Source: Sva-07 sp963728355 (GTDB taxonomy: Bacteria > Actinomycetota > Acidimicrobiia > Acidimicrobiales > Ilumatobacteraceae). Taken from it: a stretch of 64,000 nucleotides of DNA. Positions 43,687 through 51,489 of the stretch are shown here, piece after piece (the first letter of the stretch is position 1; each line of letters opens with the position of its first letter). A program made the translations under genes and the position numbers. The stretch is from NCBI GenBank assembly GCA_963728355.1, contig CAVSJQ010000002.1, forward strand, positions 372,001 to 436,000. The letters run 5' to 3'. The notes under the pieces are model-generated. The model worked only from the letters and a program-made list of their open reading frames with translations, had not been told where the DNA came from and made no database searches.

Positions 43687-44224
43687 GGTGCTGAACCACC
43701 CCGACCCTTCGGCGACGTCGTCGGACTCCGACGCACTCGCCCGGGCGCTCTACACCGCTCACGGCGCTGCGCTCACTGCATGGGCCCGACGACGCTTCGG
43801 TGACCCGCGCACGGCGGAGGAAGTCGTGCAGGAAGTCGTCCTCGCCGGGTGGCGCAACCATCAGCAGTACCAACCGGACCGTGGTAGCGAACGGGCCTGG
43901 ATGTTCGGTATTGCTCGCAACGTCGCCGCCACCCGTCATCGCCGCGACCGACGTCACCTGCGATCGATCCCCACTGGCACAGACCTCGAAGACAGCCGCG
44001 ACGACGCCAACCTCGCCCGCCTCGTCGATCGCTCCCTCATCGCCGACGCCGTGCGATCCCTGTCCGCCGACCACCGCGCCGTGCTGGTCGCCGCCTACTG
44101 GGAGCGGATGAGCACCAAGGAGATCGCGGAACGGTTCGGGATCCCCGACGGCACCGTCAAGTCCCGCCTGCACTACGCGATGCGAATGCTCCGAACCGCG
44201 CTCGACGAACGAGAGGTCCTTTGA
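43670..44224 (+). CDS. ECF-family RNA polymerase sigma factor
   Basis: A 184-residue sigma-70 group IV protein. Region 2 is ALYTAHGAALTAWARRRFGDPRTAEEVVQEVVLAGWRN, with the -10 reading RAWMFGIARNVAATRHRR. Region 4 is LSADHRAVLVAAYWERMSTKEIAERFGIPDGTVKSRLHYAMRMLR, with the helix-turn-helix. The ATG at 43670 overlaps the end of the lipoprotein gene; GTG at 43688 is a possible shorter start. Its stop overlaps the anti-sigma start (TGATG). The resemblance is to the SigK/RskA-like groups that control secreted proteins. Confidence 0.92.
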   Translation: MPSSREVLNHPDPSATSSDSDALARALYTAHGAALTAWARRRFGDPRTAEEVVQEVVLAGWRNHQQYQPDRGSERAWMFGIARNVAATRHRRDRRHLRSIPTGTDLEDSRDDANLARLVDRSLIADAVRSLSADHRAVLVAAYWERMSTKEIAERFGIPDGTVKSRLHYAMRMLRTALDEREVL

Positions 44225-44886
44225 TGCCAGCCGACCACGACGACGACCTCCACGAATGGGCTGGCGCCTTCGCGCTGGGCGCCCTCGACCCTGACGACCG
44301 CCGACGCTTCGAGCGGCACCTCGCCGACTGCGCCCGATGCGCAACCGAAATTCGCGCCCTCGCACCCATCCCCGGCCTGCTCGCCCAACTCGACGCCGAC
44401 GACCTCGACGCAGCCATCCGGCCCGAGACCGCTGACGCGATCAGCCGCGAAGCCCAACACGAGACACAACAGCTCCGCGCCAGCCGTAACCGCTGGCGCC
44501 TGGCGGCGATCACCAGCGCCGCCGCCATCGCCATCGTCATCGCCGCCTTCGCAGCGGTCGCCATCGGCTCTGACGACTCCGCCACCGACGCCGGCGTGGC
44601 CGCATCGGTGACCTCCAGCCTCGCAGAGTCGACCGACGTCACCACCACGACCCGCGGCTGGGGCACACAGATCGACCTCGATCTCGCCGGGCTTCCTGCC
44701 CGCCCCGAGTACCAGCTGTGGGCGATCGACAACGACGGAGCCTGGTCGATCGCTGCCACCTGGGGCCCAACGCCGACCGGACGCGCCACGATCACCGGCG
44801 CCACCGCCACACCCGCCACCCACCTCGGCCGGCTCGTCGTCACCTCCGACGACCCCGACGACATCATCGTCGACGCCACTATCTGA
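44224..44886 (+). CDS. Anti-sigma factor (RskA-type, zinc-finger ZAS)
   Basis: A 220-residue membrane anti-sigma factor. The N-terminal cytoplasmic ZAS domain has LHEWAGAFALGALDPDDRRRFERHLADCARCATEI, with H-x3-C-x2-C zinc ligands. A membrane helix lies at about residues 96-115 (AAITSAAAIAIVIAAFAAVAIG). The outer domain has QIDLDLAGLPARPEYQLWAIDNDGAW, typical of anti-sigma-K (RskA). It would hold the upstream ECF sigma inactive until proteolysis in response to an envelope signal. ATG at 44224 overlaps the sigma stop; a TTG three bases earlier is also in frame. Confidence 0.9.
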   Translation: MPADHDDDLHEWAGAFALGALDPDDRRRFERHLADCARCATEIRALAPIPGLLAQLDADDLDAAIRPETADAISREAQHETQQLRASRNRWRLAAITSAAAIAIVIAAFAAVAIGSDDSATDAGVAASVTSSLAESTDVTTTTRGWGTQIDLDLAGLPARPEYQLWAIDNDGAWSIAATWGPTPTGRATITGATATPATHLGRLVVTSDDPDDIIVDATI

Positions 44887-45225
44887 CCCACCACTCTCGG
44901 GACGACGACCGGTCGCGACCAACGCCTCGCTCCGAACCGTCGGCACTGCCGCGCAGAACCGAAAGGAACCCGACCGATCCGGGCGGAGATGGCCAGGGCG
45001 AAACCCGAATCTGGCTTGCGTCGCCATGCTTTGCCCCGATCGTGTTCGTCACGAATGCCTCTGGCGCCGCCTGGTTCGCCGTCGACGGCCTCTGACGACC
45101 GTCACCGGCACGACCCGACCGGACCATCGGTCCGTGATACTCCTTGCCGTCACCGGCAACGTCACACGCCGCGTTCGCGCATGATGGGGAGCGGCGTGCT
45201 CCTCCCTCGCGTGGCGGGTGTCGTT
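44887..45225. other. 339-bp intergenic stretch
   Basis: No convincing coding sequence, repeat or RNA gene. It separates the anti-sigma gene from a convergent NTF2-like gene; no strong terminator hairpin was recognised. Confidence 0.5.
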
Positions 45226-45627
45226 TCAGATGCCGTGAGCGAGCTGGCGCTCGTATTCCACGGTGTCGAACCGACCGTCCGAGATCGCGATCAGCCCGTT
45301 GTCGTCGAGGGTCCACTGCTCCCAACCGTTGAAGCGCACGGCGTGGCCGCTTCCGCCGGGTCCGGTGTTGGTTCCTTCGTAGGTCCACAGATACACGGCG
45401 CGATCTCCCGCCCGTCGGGCGAAGTCCATGATGACCACCGTGTCGGGGAATGCGTCGTAGAAGCCCCGTGCGACGTCGGCGATCGCAGCACGGCCGACCG
45501 CCGGGTCCTGCCCGTTGACGGCCAACGAGCCGTTCTCGGCGAAGAACGACGCCACCGACCTGGGATCGTGTGAGCACCATGCGGCTGTGTACCGCCGGGC
45601 AAAGTCCTGGAAGGCGTCCTCGTTCAT
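45226..45627 (-). CDS. NTF2-like/SnoaL-fold protein
   Basis: A 133-residue protein of the nuclear-transport-factor-2/SnoaL fold: DFARRYTAAWCSHDPRSVASFFAENGSLAVNGQDPAVGRAAI is the standard helix-and-strand start, and RFNGWEQWTLDDNGLIAISDGRFD the closing sheet. Such small domains act as isomerases, cyclases or ligand carriers; there is no clear catalytic signature here. It is a lone minus-strand gene. The last 45 bases, including the stop, are duplicated 3.1 kb away at 42137. Confidence 0.82.
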   Translation of the reverse strand: MNEDAFQDFARRYTAAWCSHDPRSVASFFAENGSLAVNGQDPAVGRAAIADVARGFYDAFPDTVVIMDFARRAGDRAVYLWTYEGTNTGPGGSGHAVRFNGWEQWTLDDNGLIAISDGRFDTVEYERQLAHGI

Positions 45628-45789
45628 GGACGAAACGTAGCCGAGGGTGCAACCAGCGGAAGTCGCTTCGTGGTGCTGTGGCGATCATTCCGCAGTGGAG
45701 GACGAAGGCGGCCGACACGATCGATCTGACCGTCGGTACTCGGGTGCACGGACCTCGGCCCCCCTTCAGAGGGATGGCAAGATGCACCC

Positions 45790-46665
45790 ATGAGCCTCAG
45801 CCGCCTCAGTCTGGTCTTGCCACCCGTCGGGCCGTGGAGTGCTCAGGCGCGGGGGTACCGGTGGGCGGAGGAGGTGGGATACGACGTCGTGTACACGGCT
45901 GATCACCTCACGCACCCGACGTTGCCGGACCTGTGGCTGGGTGAGGCGTTCACCACGCTCACGGCGGCCGCGGCGGTCACGGATCGCATCATGTTGGGCA
46001 CGCTGGTCGCGTCGTCGGCATTCCGTACACCGGTGTCCCTGGCGCGGATCGCGATGACCGTGCAGGATGTCACCGGCGGGCGTCTCGTCCTGGGTCTCGG
46101 CATGGGCTCGCCGTTCTGTGTCGAGGCCGATCGAGGCACGCGTGGAGCCATCGGTGAGATGTCGGATCGGTTCGCCGATGTGGTGCGGGGGTACCTCGCA
46201 GTGCTCGACGGTGCGGCCGACTGGCAGGGTGACGCCATGTCGTTCGGTGGGCTCCAGACGACAGCACGACCCGACGGCGTCCGATCACCCGAGCTGCTCC
46301 TCGCCGGTCACGGTCCACGATCGCTCGCACTGGCTGCGGCACTCGCCGACACCTGGAACACCTACGGCGGGCCCGGGACCGCCGACCTCGAAGGCGACGA
46401 GTTCTGGCAGCTCCTCGGCCGTCAGGTCGCAGGGTTCGCGGAGGCGTGTGAGCGGCAGGGCCGCGACCCGGCGAGCGTTCGGCGTTCGCTGTTGCTCGGC
46501 TTCGGACGGGTGCTCCCGACGGCGAGCGTGGACAGCTACCTCGAGGCCGCCGAGCGCGCCGCAGCGCTCGGGTTCGACGAACTGATCGTGCACGGGTCCC
46601 TATGGGCCGACGGTGAGCCTGGCGATTTGGACGTCCACGAGCGGGCGCTCGCGAAGTTGCGTTGA
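45790..46665 (+). CDS. LLM-class (luciferase-like, probably F420-dependent) oxidoreductase
   Basis: A 291-residue bacterial-luciferase-fold enzyme. WAEEVGYDVVYTADHLTHPTLPDLWLGEAFTTLTAAAAVTDRIMLGTLV contains the family's substrate/cofactor strand with the conserved DH. GGRLVLGLGMGSPFCVEADRG is the central phosphate/cofactor loop, followed by LLLAGHGPRSLALAAALADTWNTYG. In actinobacteria most such proteins use F420, though flavin use is possible. Substrate unknown. The ATG at 45790 is the natural start. The neighbouring NTF2-like proteins suggest small-molecule metabolism, but no pathway is evident. Confidence 0.88.
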   Translation: MSLSRLSLVLPPVGPWSAQARGYRWAEEVGYDVVYTADHLTHPTLPDLWLGEAFTTLTAAAAVTDRIMLGTLVASSAFRTPVSLARIAMTVQDVTGGRLVLGLGMGSPFCVEADRGTRGAIGEMSDRFADVVRGYLAVLDGAADWQGDAMSFGGLQTTARPDGVRSPELLLAGHGPRSLALAAALADTWNTYGGPGTADLEGDEFWQLLGRQVAGFAEACERQGRDPASVRRSLLLGFGRVLPTASVDSYLEAAERAAALGFDELIVHGSLWADGEPGDLDVHERALAKLR

Positions 46666-46854
46666 CCCGGCCCTTGGCGTCGCTGCAGGACCTGGCCTCG
46701 CCGCCGTCGGGTGGCCGGCCCTCCTGCTCCATCACTTCGGCTACGAAGTGTGACGTCGTCCAACCGGTCCGAGCCGAAGCCGACATCGACACCCGGTCGG
46801 GGCCGAGATCGGTCGCCTTGCTAGATTGCTGCGACCCGTGTCGAAAGGACCCCG

Positions 46855-47229
46855 ATGAGCGCACTGGAGCCAGCCGAGGTGAGCACACTGTTCGAGCGAT
46901 GTTTCGCCGACGGTGACCTGGAGGGTCTCATGACTCTCTACGAGGACGACGCGGTCTTTCCCACGCCGCATGGCACCTCGACCGGGCACGACGAGATTCG
47001 CGCGACGCTGAAGGCCTATCTCGATTCCGGTGCCAAGTTGGTGTTCGGCGAGTCCCTCGTCTTCTCTGCCGGGGACCTGGCGCTCATCCACACGCCGTGG
47101 ACCATGCGGATGCCTGACGGATCGAGTTCAGCGGGGGCAACGGCCGAGGTCGTCCGCTGTCAGCCCGACGGCAGCTGGAAATACGTGATCGACAACCCCG
47201 ACGGGACAGCACTGCTCCATCACGGGTGA
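46855..47229 (+). CDS. NTF2-like/ketosteroid-isomerase-type protein
   Basis: A 124-residue NTF2-fold domain: VSTLFERCFADGDLEGLMTLYEDDAVFPTPHGTSTGHDEIRATLKAYL is the typical first half and GATAEVVRCQPDGSWKYVIDNPDG the strand with the conserved W-K/R-x3-DNP ending common to SnoaL-like isomerases. The small cavity protein probably binds or isomerises a hydrophobic ligand. AAGGA precedes the ATG at 46855. It follows the LLM gene after 189 bases and has its own likely promoter. Confidence 0.85.
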   Translation: MSALEPAEVSTLFERCFADGDLEGLMTLYEDDAVFPTPHGTSTGHDEIRATLKAYLDSGAKLVFGESLVFSAGDLALIHTPWTMRMPDGSSSAGATAEVVRCQPDGSWKYVIDNPDGTALLHHG

Positions 47230-47371
47230 CGGGTACCGGCACCGCACCTGGACTGGTCCCGCCGAACCCCCATGTCCACACCAGGTGTCATCGGGCACGG
47301 CTCCATCGCCAGAGCGAATCAGAACTGTGGGTACCAAGCCCCGGGGGCGTTGATGTGGCTACCGTGGCGCC

Positions 47372-48532
47372 GTGAGGATCGACGAGGCGGACTACCCGAG
47401 CGAGCGGGCGAGCGTCATCGAGGTTCTGCGGTCGCTCGTCGACTCGCCCGCAGATCTGGCTTCGACTCTTCATGCCGTCCTGAGCAATGCGGTCCGTCTG
47501 GCGAACACGGACAGCGGGTTCATCTATCTCAAGGACGGAGATGTCTACCGTCACGTGTCCGACGTCGGTGCGACGGCCGAGGTGGTCGAATTCAACAAGG
47601 CCAATCCGATCCGCCCAGGACGAGGAACGTCAACCGGCCGCGCGGCGTCCGAGCGTCGTGTCGTCCACATCCCTGACGTCGAGTTGGACGAGGAGTACGA
47701 ACATCGCCACGCTCAGCGCCTCGGTGGTTTCCGGTCGTTGCTGAGCGTCCCGATGTTCCTCCGCGACGATGTCATCGGAGTGCTCTCGGTATTCCGGACC
47801 GAACTGCTTCCGTTCACCCAGGACGAAGCGGATCGACTTTCGATGTTCGCGGAGCAGGCAGCACTGGCAACGGTGACGAGCCAACTCGCGACGTCGGTAG
47901 AGCATCAGCGAGTCGAACTCGCTCGCTTTCTTCCCCAGCAGGTGGCTGACCTCATCTCGTCGCCTGACGGACAGAAGCTCCTCGAGGGGCACCGGTCCGA
48001 GATCAGCGTGGTGTTCGTCGATATCCGGGGCTTCACCGAGTTCTCGGCGCTGGCTGAACCCGAGGAGGTCATCTCCGTCCTCAGGGAGTACCACCGAGAG
48101 ATGGGCGCTCACGTCACCGACCACGAAGGAACGCTCGGCGGGTTCCAGGGCGACGGTCTCATGGTCTATTTCAACGATCCGTATCCCGTTGCCGACCATG
48201 CTCGCAGAGCAGTGGTCATGGCGCGAGGGATGCAAGCCGGGTTCGTTCCGCTGGCCGAGAACTGGCGAACACGAGGGTTCCAGTTGGGGCTGGGGATCGG
48301 CATCGCCACCGGATACGCCACGCTCGGGAGGATCGGTTACGAGGGCCGGTACGACTACACGCCCATCGGGACCACCGTCAACCTCGCGGCGCGCCTGTGC
48401 GACACGGCGGGACCAGGAACGATCCTGGCGAGCCAGAAGACCATCGCCGCCGCCGACGTTGACGCCACGCTCCTGGCCGACCCGCTCCAGCTGAAAGGCA
48501 TCCCGCAACCCGTACCCGTCTACGAGGTCTAG
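47372..48532 (+). CDS. GAF-domain class III nucleotidyl cyclase
   Basis: A 386-residue soluble signalling protein. Residues 25-175 are a GAF sensor domain (LHAVLSNAVRLANTDSGFIYLKDG, then GFRSLLSVPMF). Residues 205-386 are a class III cyclase domain with metal aspartates D217 (FVDIRGFTEF) and D261 (FQGDGLMVYF), transition-state N337 and R341 (TTVNLAARL), and T330 in YTPIG. The lysine that normally selects adenine is replaced by G257, so substrate (ATP or GTP) is uncertain. It should make a cyclic nucleotide in response to a GAF ligand. Starts with GTG. Its TAG stop shares the palindrome CTAG with the convergent amidohydrolase stop. Confidence 0.9.
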   Translation: MRIDEADYPSERASVIEVLRSLVDSPADLASTLHAVLSNAVRLANTDSGFIYLKDGDVYRHVSDVGATAEVVEFNKANPIRPGRGTSTGRAASERRVVHIPDVELDEEYEHRHAQRLGGFRSLLSVPMFLRDDVIGVLSVFRTELLPFTQDEADRLSMFAEQAALATVTSQLATSVEHQRVELARFLPQQVADLISSPDGQKLLEGHRSEISVVFVDIRGFTEFSALAEPEEVISVLREYHREMGAHVTDHEGTLGGFQGDGLMVYFNDPYPVADHARRAVVMARGMQAGFVPLAENWRTRGFQLGLGIGIATGYATLGRIGYEGRYDYTPIGTTVNLAARLCDTAGPGTILASQKTIAAADVDATLLADPLQLKGIPQPVPVYEV

Positions 48533-49923
48533 CTGTTTGCGAGGGCTGGTCGAGCGGTGGGCTTGAAGTCCGGGTCAGCGTGGTCATGTCGGGTGCGCCT
48601 GGACGCTGAACGCTCACTTCCACGACTCCGCCGCACCACGGCGCTACGACTTGCGTCCTGGGCGGTTCGGTTGACGATCGGCTTGCCGTGCTGGATCACG
48701 TGGGAGAGTGCGGTTTCGTGTTGTGCGAATGCGGCGAGGTCGTCGGTGGGGTCGACGTTGGAGATCACGATGTCGCCGTAGGCGCCCGGCTGCAGGACGC
48801 CGATACGGCCCTCGAGGTGACAGAGCTGGGCGTTGACGGTCCACATCGACCGGAGCACGTCGATCGCCGGCTGCACGTGTGCGCGGATGGCGAGCTCCTC
48901 GTTCTGGCGGGTTTGCGCCTCACCGATGAGGTCGGTGCCGAAGCCGAGCGTCACGCCGGCGCGGTGTGTTCGCTCGAGCGACTCCAAGCCGGAGTCGAGC
49001 ACGACCGAGTTCTTGGCGAGGTTGGCCGCTGGCAGGCCGAGTTGGCGACCGATGTCGTCCATCGCCTGGTACGTGACGAGGGTGGGGACGACGACGGCAC
49101 CCGCGTCGGCGATCAGCGCTGCGGTCTGGTCGTCCATGAGGTTGCCGTGTTCGATGCAGTGCACGCCCGCATCGACGGCCATGGCGATCGCCTCGGACGT
49201 GTACGCGTGCGCGGCGACGTAGGTGCCGCGGTGTTGTGCTTCGGTGACGATGATGCGGATCTCTTCGGTGGTGTACTGCACACTCTCGAGTGGGTCGGCC
49301 GGCGACGCCACGCCGCCCGAGACGTGGATCTTGATGAAGTTGCTCCCATCGCGAAGTAGGTGACGGGCGGCCTTGCGCACGGCGTCGGGCCCGTCGGCGA
49401 CGATGGACATCACGTTCGAATCGAGGACGCAGCCGCAGCTCGCCACCTCGACCTCGCCCGAGCGGATGTCGCCGTGTCCGCCGGTCTGGGTGAGCATGAG
49501 ACCGGCGCGCACGATCCTGGGGCCCTGTGCGTGCCCGTCGGCGATGGCGCGCATCAGACCGTTGACGTCGCCACCGAGATCGCGGACGGTCGTGAAGCCA
49601 CGCGCGACGGTTGCCGCCGCGAGCCGAGCCATGTTGATGCCGAACTGCACCTCCGACCATTGTGCGAGGGCGCGGAAGTCGAGCGTGGCGAGCCGGAAGT
49701 GCACGTGCCCGTCGATCAGACCCGGGAGGACGAAACGGCCAACGGCGTCGATGTCGATGTCGGCGTCACCGGTGTAGGAGTCGACGAGGTCGATGATGAC
49801 GCCGTCCTCGATCACGACCGTCTGGTTCTCGGTGTAGGTCATCGTGGTGGTGTCGAGCACGGTGCCGTTCCTGACGACCGTGCGGGTCGAGGGGTTGCCC
49901 GCCGCCGTGCTGGGCTCGCTCAT
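48529..49923 (-). CDS. Metal-dependent amidohydrolase (imidazolonepropionase/prolidase-like)
   Basis: A 464-residue amidohydrolase-superfamily enzyme. Metal ligands are visible: LPGLIDGHVHFRL (HxH), a lysine in NFIKIHVSGG, histidines in VAAHAYTSEA and CIEHGNLMDD, and aspartate in LGFGTDLIG. This set matches the Xaa-Pro dipeptidase/imidazolonepropionase-related group that hydrolyses cyclic amides or dipeptides. The last 40 residues are Arg/Ser-rich and not part of the usual fold. AGGA precedes the ATG at 49923. It is a lone minus-strand gene converging on the cyclase gene, and 177 bases separate it from the ROK regulator upstream. Confidence 0.87.
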   Translation of the reverse strand: MSEPSTAAGNPSTRTVVRNGTVLDTTTMTYTENQTVVIEDGVIIDLVDSYTGDADIDIDAVGRFVLPGLIDGHVHFRLATLDFRALAQWSEVQFGINMARLAAATVARGFTTVRDLGGDVNGLMRAIADGHAQGPRIVRAGLMLTQTGGHGDIRSGEVEVASCGCVLDSNVMSIVADGPDAVRKAARHLLRDGSNFIKIHVSGGVASPADPLESVQYTTEEIRIIVTEAQHRGTYVAAHAYTSEAIAMAVDAGVHCIEHGNLMDDQTAALIADAGAVVVPTLVTYQAMDDIGRQLGLPAANLAKNSVVLDSGLESLERTHRAGVTLGFGTDLIGEAQTRQNEELAIRAHVQPAIDVLRSMWTVNAQLCHLEGRIGVLQPGAYGDIVISNVDPTDDLAAFAQHETALSHVIQHGKPIVNRTAQDASRSAVVRRSRGSERSASRRTRHDHADPDFKPTARPALANS

Positions 49924-50100
49924 GTCGGTCCTACTTTCGATGTGAGTGGTGGTTCGGCTGCTCGGTCAGGATCCTCTGCGTCGCTTGGCAGAGCAGATCG
50001 AGTTCATCGCCCGGATCCGGCTTGTCCCGACGCGAGTTGGCGCTGCACGACCATCCCCACGAGATGAGATCGGGTGAAGCGGCGAGCGGATGCGACGCGT

Positions 50101-51348
50101 TCAGTCCCCGGTCTCCAGCGTTCGGCCGCCCCCGAGCCGGAGGTCATGCGGCGGGCTGGGGCGGTCGGTCAGGAGCTCATCGATTGCGACTGGTGACAGC
50201 ACCTGCTCGATCACCATCACGGCAGCTCCGGTGATACCGGCCTCGTCGCCGAGTGAGCTCGTCACCATGCGGAGTCGTGCTGTCGCCAGCGGGAGGGAGC
50301 GTTTGTAGACCACCTCGCGGATTCCGGCCATCAGTGGTTCGCCTGCCTGTGCGATGTCGCCGCCGATGACGATGACACCGGGGTTGAGCATGTTGACGCA
50401 CGTCGCCAGGACACCGCCGATCGCATGGCCGGCCCGACGGACGAGCCGGACGGCATCGGGCTGGCCGTGAAGCACCTGACCCACCACATCGCGGCTGGTC
50501 TCGGCGGCGACTCCGAGTTCGGTCAGGCGCGCCGCCAGCGCACCACCGCCTGCGATCGCTTCCAGGCAACCGACGTTGCCGCATCGGCACGGGGTCTCGT
50601 CGTGGCCCGGAACGTGGATGTGGCCGATGTCGCCAGCGGCACCGTCGGCGCCGCGGTGGACGCGGCCGTCGGTGACGATGCCCGACCCGATTCCCGTGCC
50701 GACCTTGACGCAGAGCACCACGCCTTCGTCGGGCCACGAGGTCCATTGCTCGCCAAGGGCCATGATGTTCACGTCGTTGTCGACGAACGTCGGGACGCCG
50801 AATCGCTGCGAGAGGCGTTCGCCCACCGGATACAGGTTCCATCCGGGCATGATCGGCGGGCTGACCGCCCGCCCGGTCTCGTGCTCGACTGGCCCCGGTA
50901 GCCCCACGCCGACACCTCGCACTTGATCGCCTCGAAATCTCGCTGTGTCCAGCAGTTCGTCGAAGGTCTGCTCGAGCCAGTTCAGGACGACCTCGGGGCC
51001 TTCGTCGATGGCGATGTCGTGGGTGCGTTGCGCGAGTGCCTCGCCGCCGAGATCGGTCACTGCGACACGCGAGTGCGTGGCGCCGAGGTCGCCCGACAGC
51101 ACGACGCCGCTGCGCCGGTTGAACACCAGCGTGCTGGGCGGGCGGCCGCCGGTGGAGGCACTGTCGTCGCCGAGGACGAGCAACCCACGATCGAGCAACG
51201 CATCGACACGCTGAGCGATGGTCGATCTCGCGAGGCCGGTCAGCGTTCCGAGGTCGCTGCGGGTCGACGCTCGTCCAGTTCGCACGAGATGCAGGATCGT
51301 GCCTGCGCTGCCGTTCCAGGGGATCGGAGTCTCGACCGCGTTCTGCAC
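50101..51348 (-). CDS. ROK-family transcriptional repressor
   Basis: A 415-residue ROK regulator. The N-terminal winged helix (about 15-75) is GTILHLVRTGRASTRSDLGTLTGLARSTIAQRVDALLDRGLL. The sugar-kinase-like domain has the ATP-binding GDLGATHSRVAVTDLGG, the sugar-contact VDNDVNIMALGE, VGTGIGSGIV and the zinc motif CRCGNVGCLEA. It starts with GTG at 51348 after GGGAG. Divergent from the sugar ABC operon, with a TTGAC-TCT-GTCAA palindrome between; it most likely represses that operon until the transported sugar or its phosphate binds. Confidence 0.9.
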   Translation of the reverse strand: MQNAVETPIPWNGSAGTILHLVRTGRASTRSDLGTLTGLARSTIAQRVDALLDRGLLVLGDDSASTGGRPPSTLVFNRRSGVVLSGDLGATHSRVAVTDLGGEALAQRTHDIAIDEGPEVVLNWLEQTFDELLDTARFRGDQVRGVGVGLPGPVEHETGRAVSPPIMPGWNLYPVGERLSQRFGVPTFVDNDVNIMALGEQWTSWPDEGVVLCVKVGTGIGSGIVTDGRVHRGADGAAGDIGHIHVPGHDETPCRCGNVGCLEAIAGGGALAARLTELGVAAETSRDVVGQVLHGQPDAVRLVRRAGHAIGGVLATCVNMLNPGVIVIGGDIAQAGEPLMAGIREVVYKRSLPLATARLRMVTSSLGDEAGITGAAVMVIEQVLSPVAIDELLTDRPSPPHDLRLGGGRTLETGD

Positions 51349-51372
51349 GGCTCCCAGTGAAACACCGCCAGC

Positions 51373-51385
51373 TTGACTCTGTCAA
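51373..51385. promoter_or_regulatory. Candidate ROK operator
   Basis: TTGAC-TCT-GTCAA is a perfect palindrome in the gap between the ROK gene and the sugar ABC operon, 25 bases from the ROK start. Each arm also resembles a -35 hexamer. A related TTGACAGTCGATCAA lies at 51454, closer to the ATPase start. Confidence 0.4.
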
Positions 51386-51489
51386 CAACACACAAGCTTT
51401 GAATGAATTGGCGGAAACTCCGGACTTCGGGTGGGACCACGGACAACTTATGCTTGACAGTCGATCAAACCACTGCCATCGTGGTCGCC

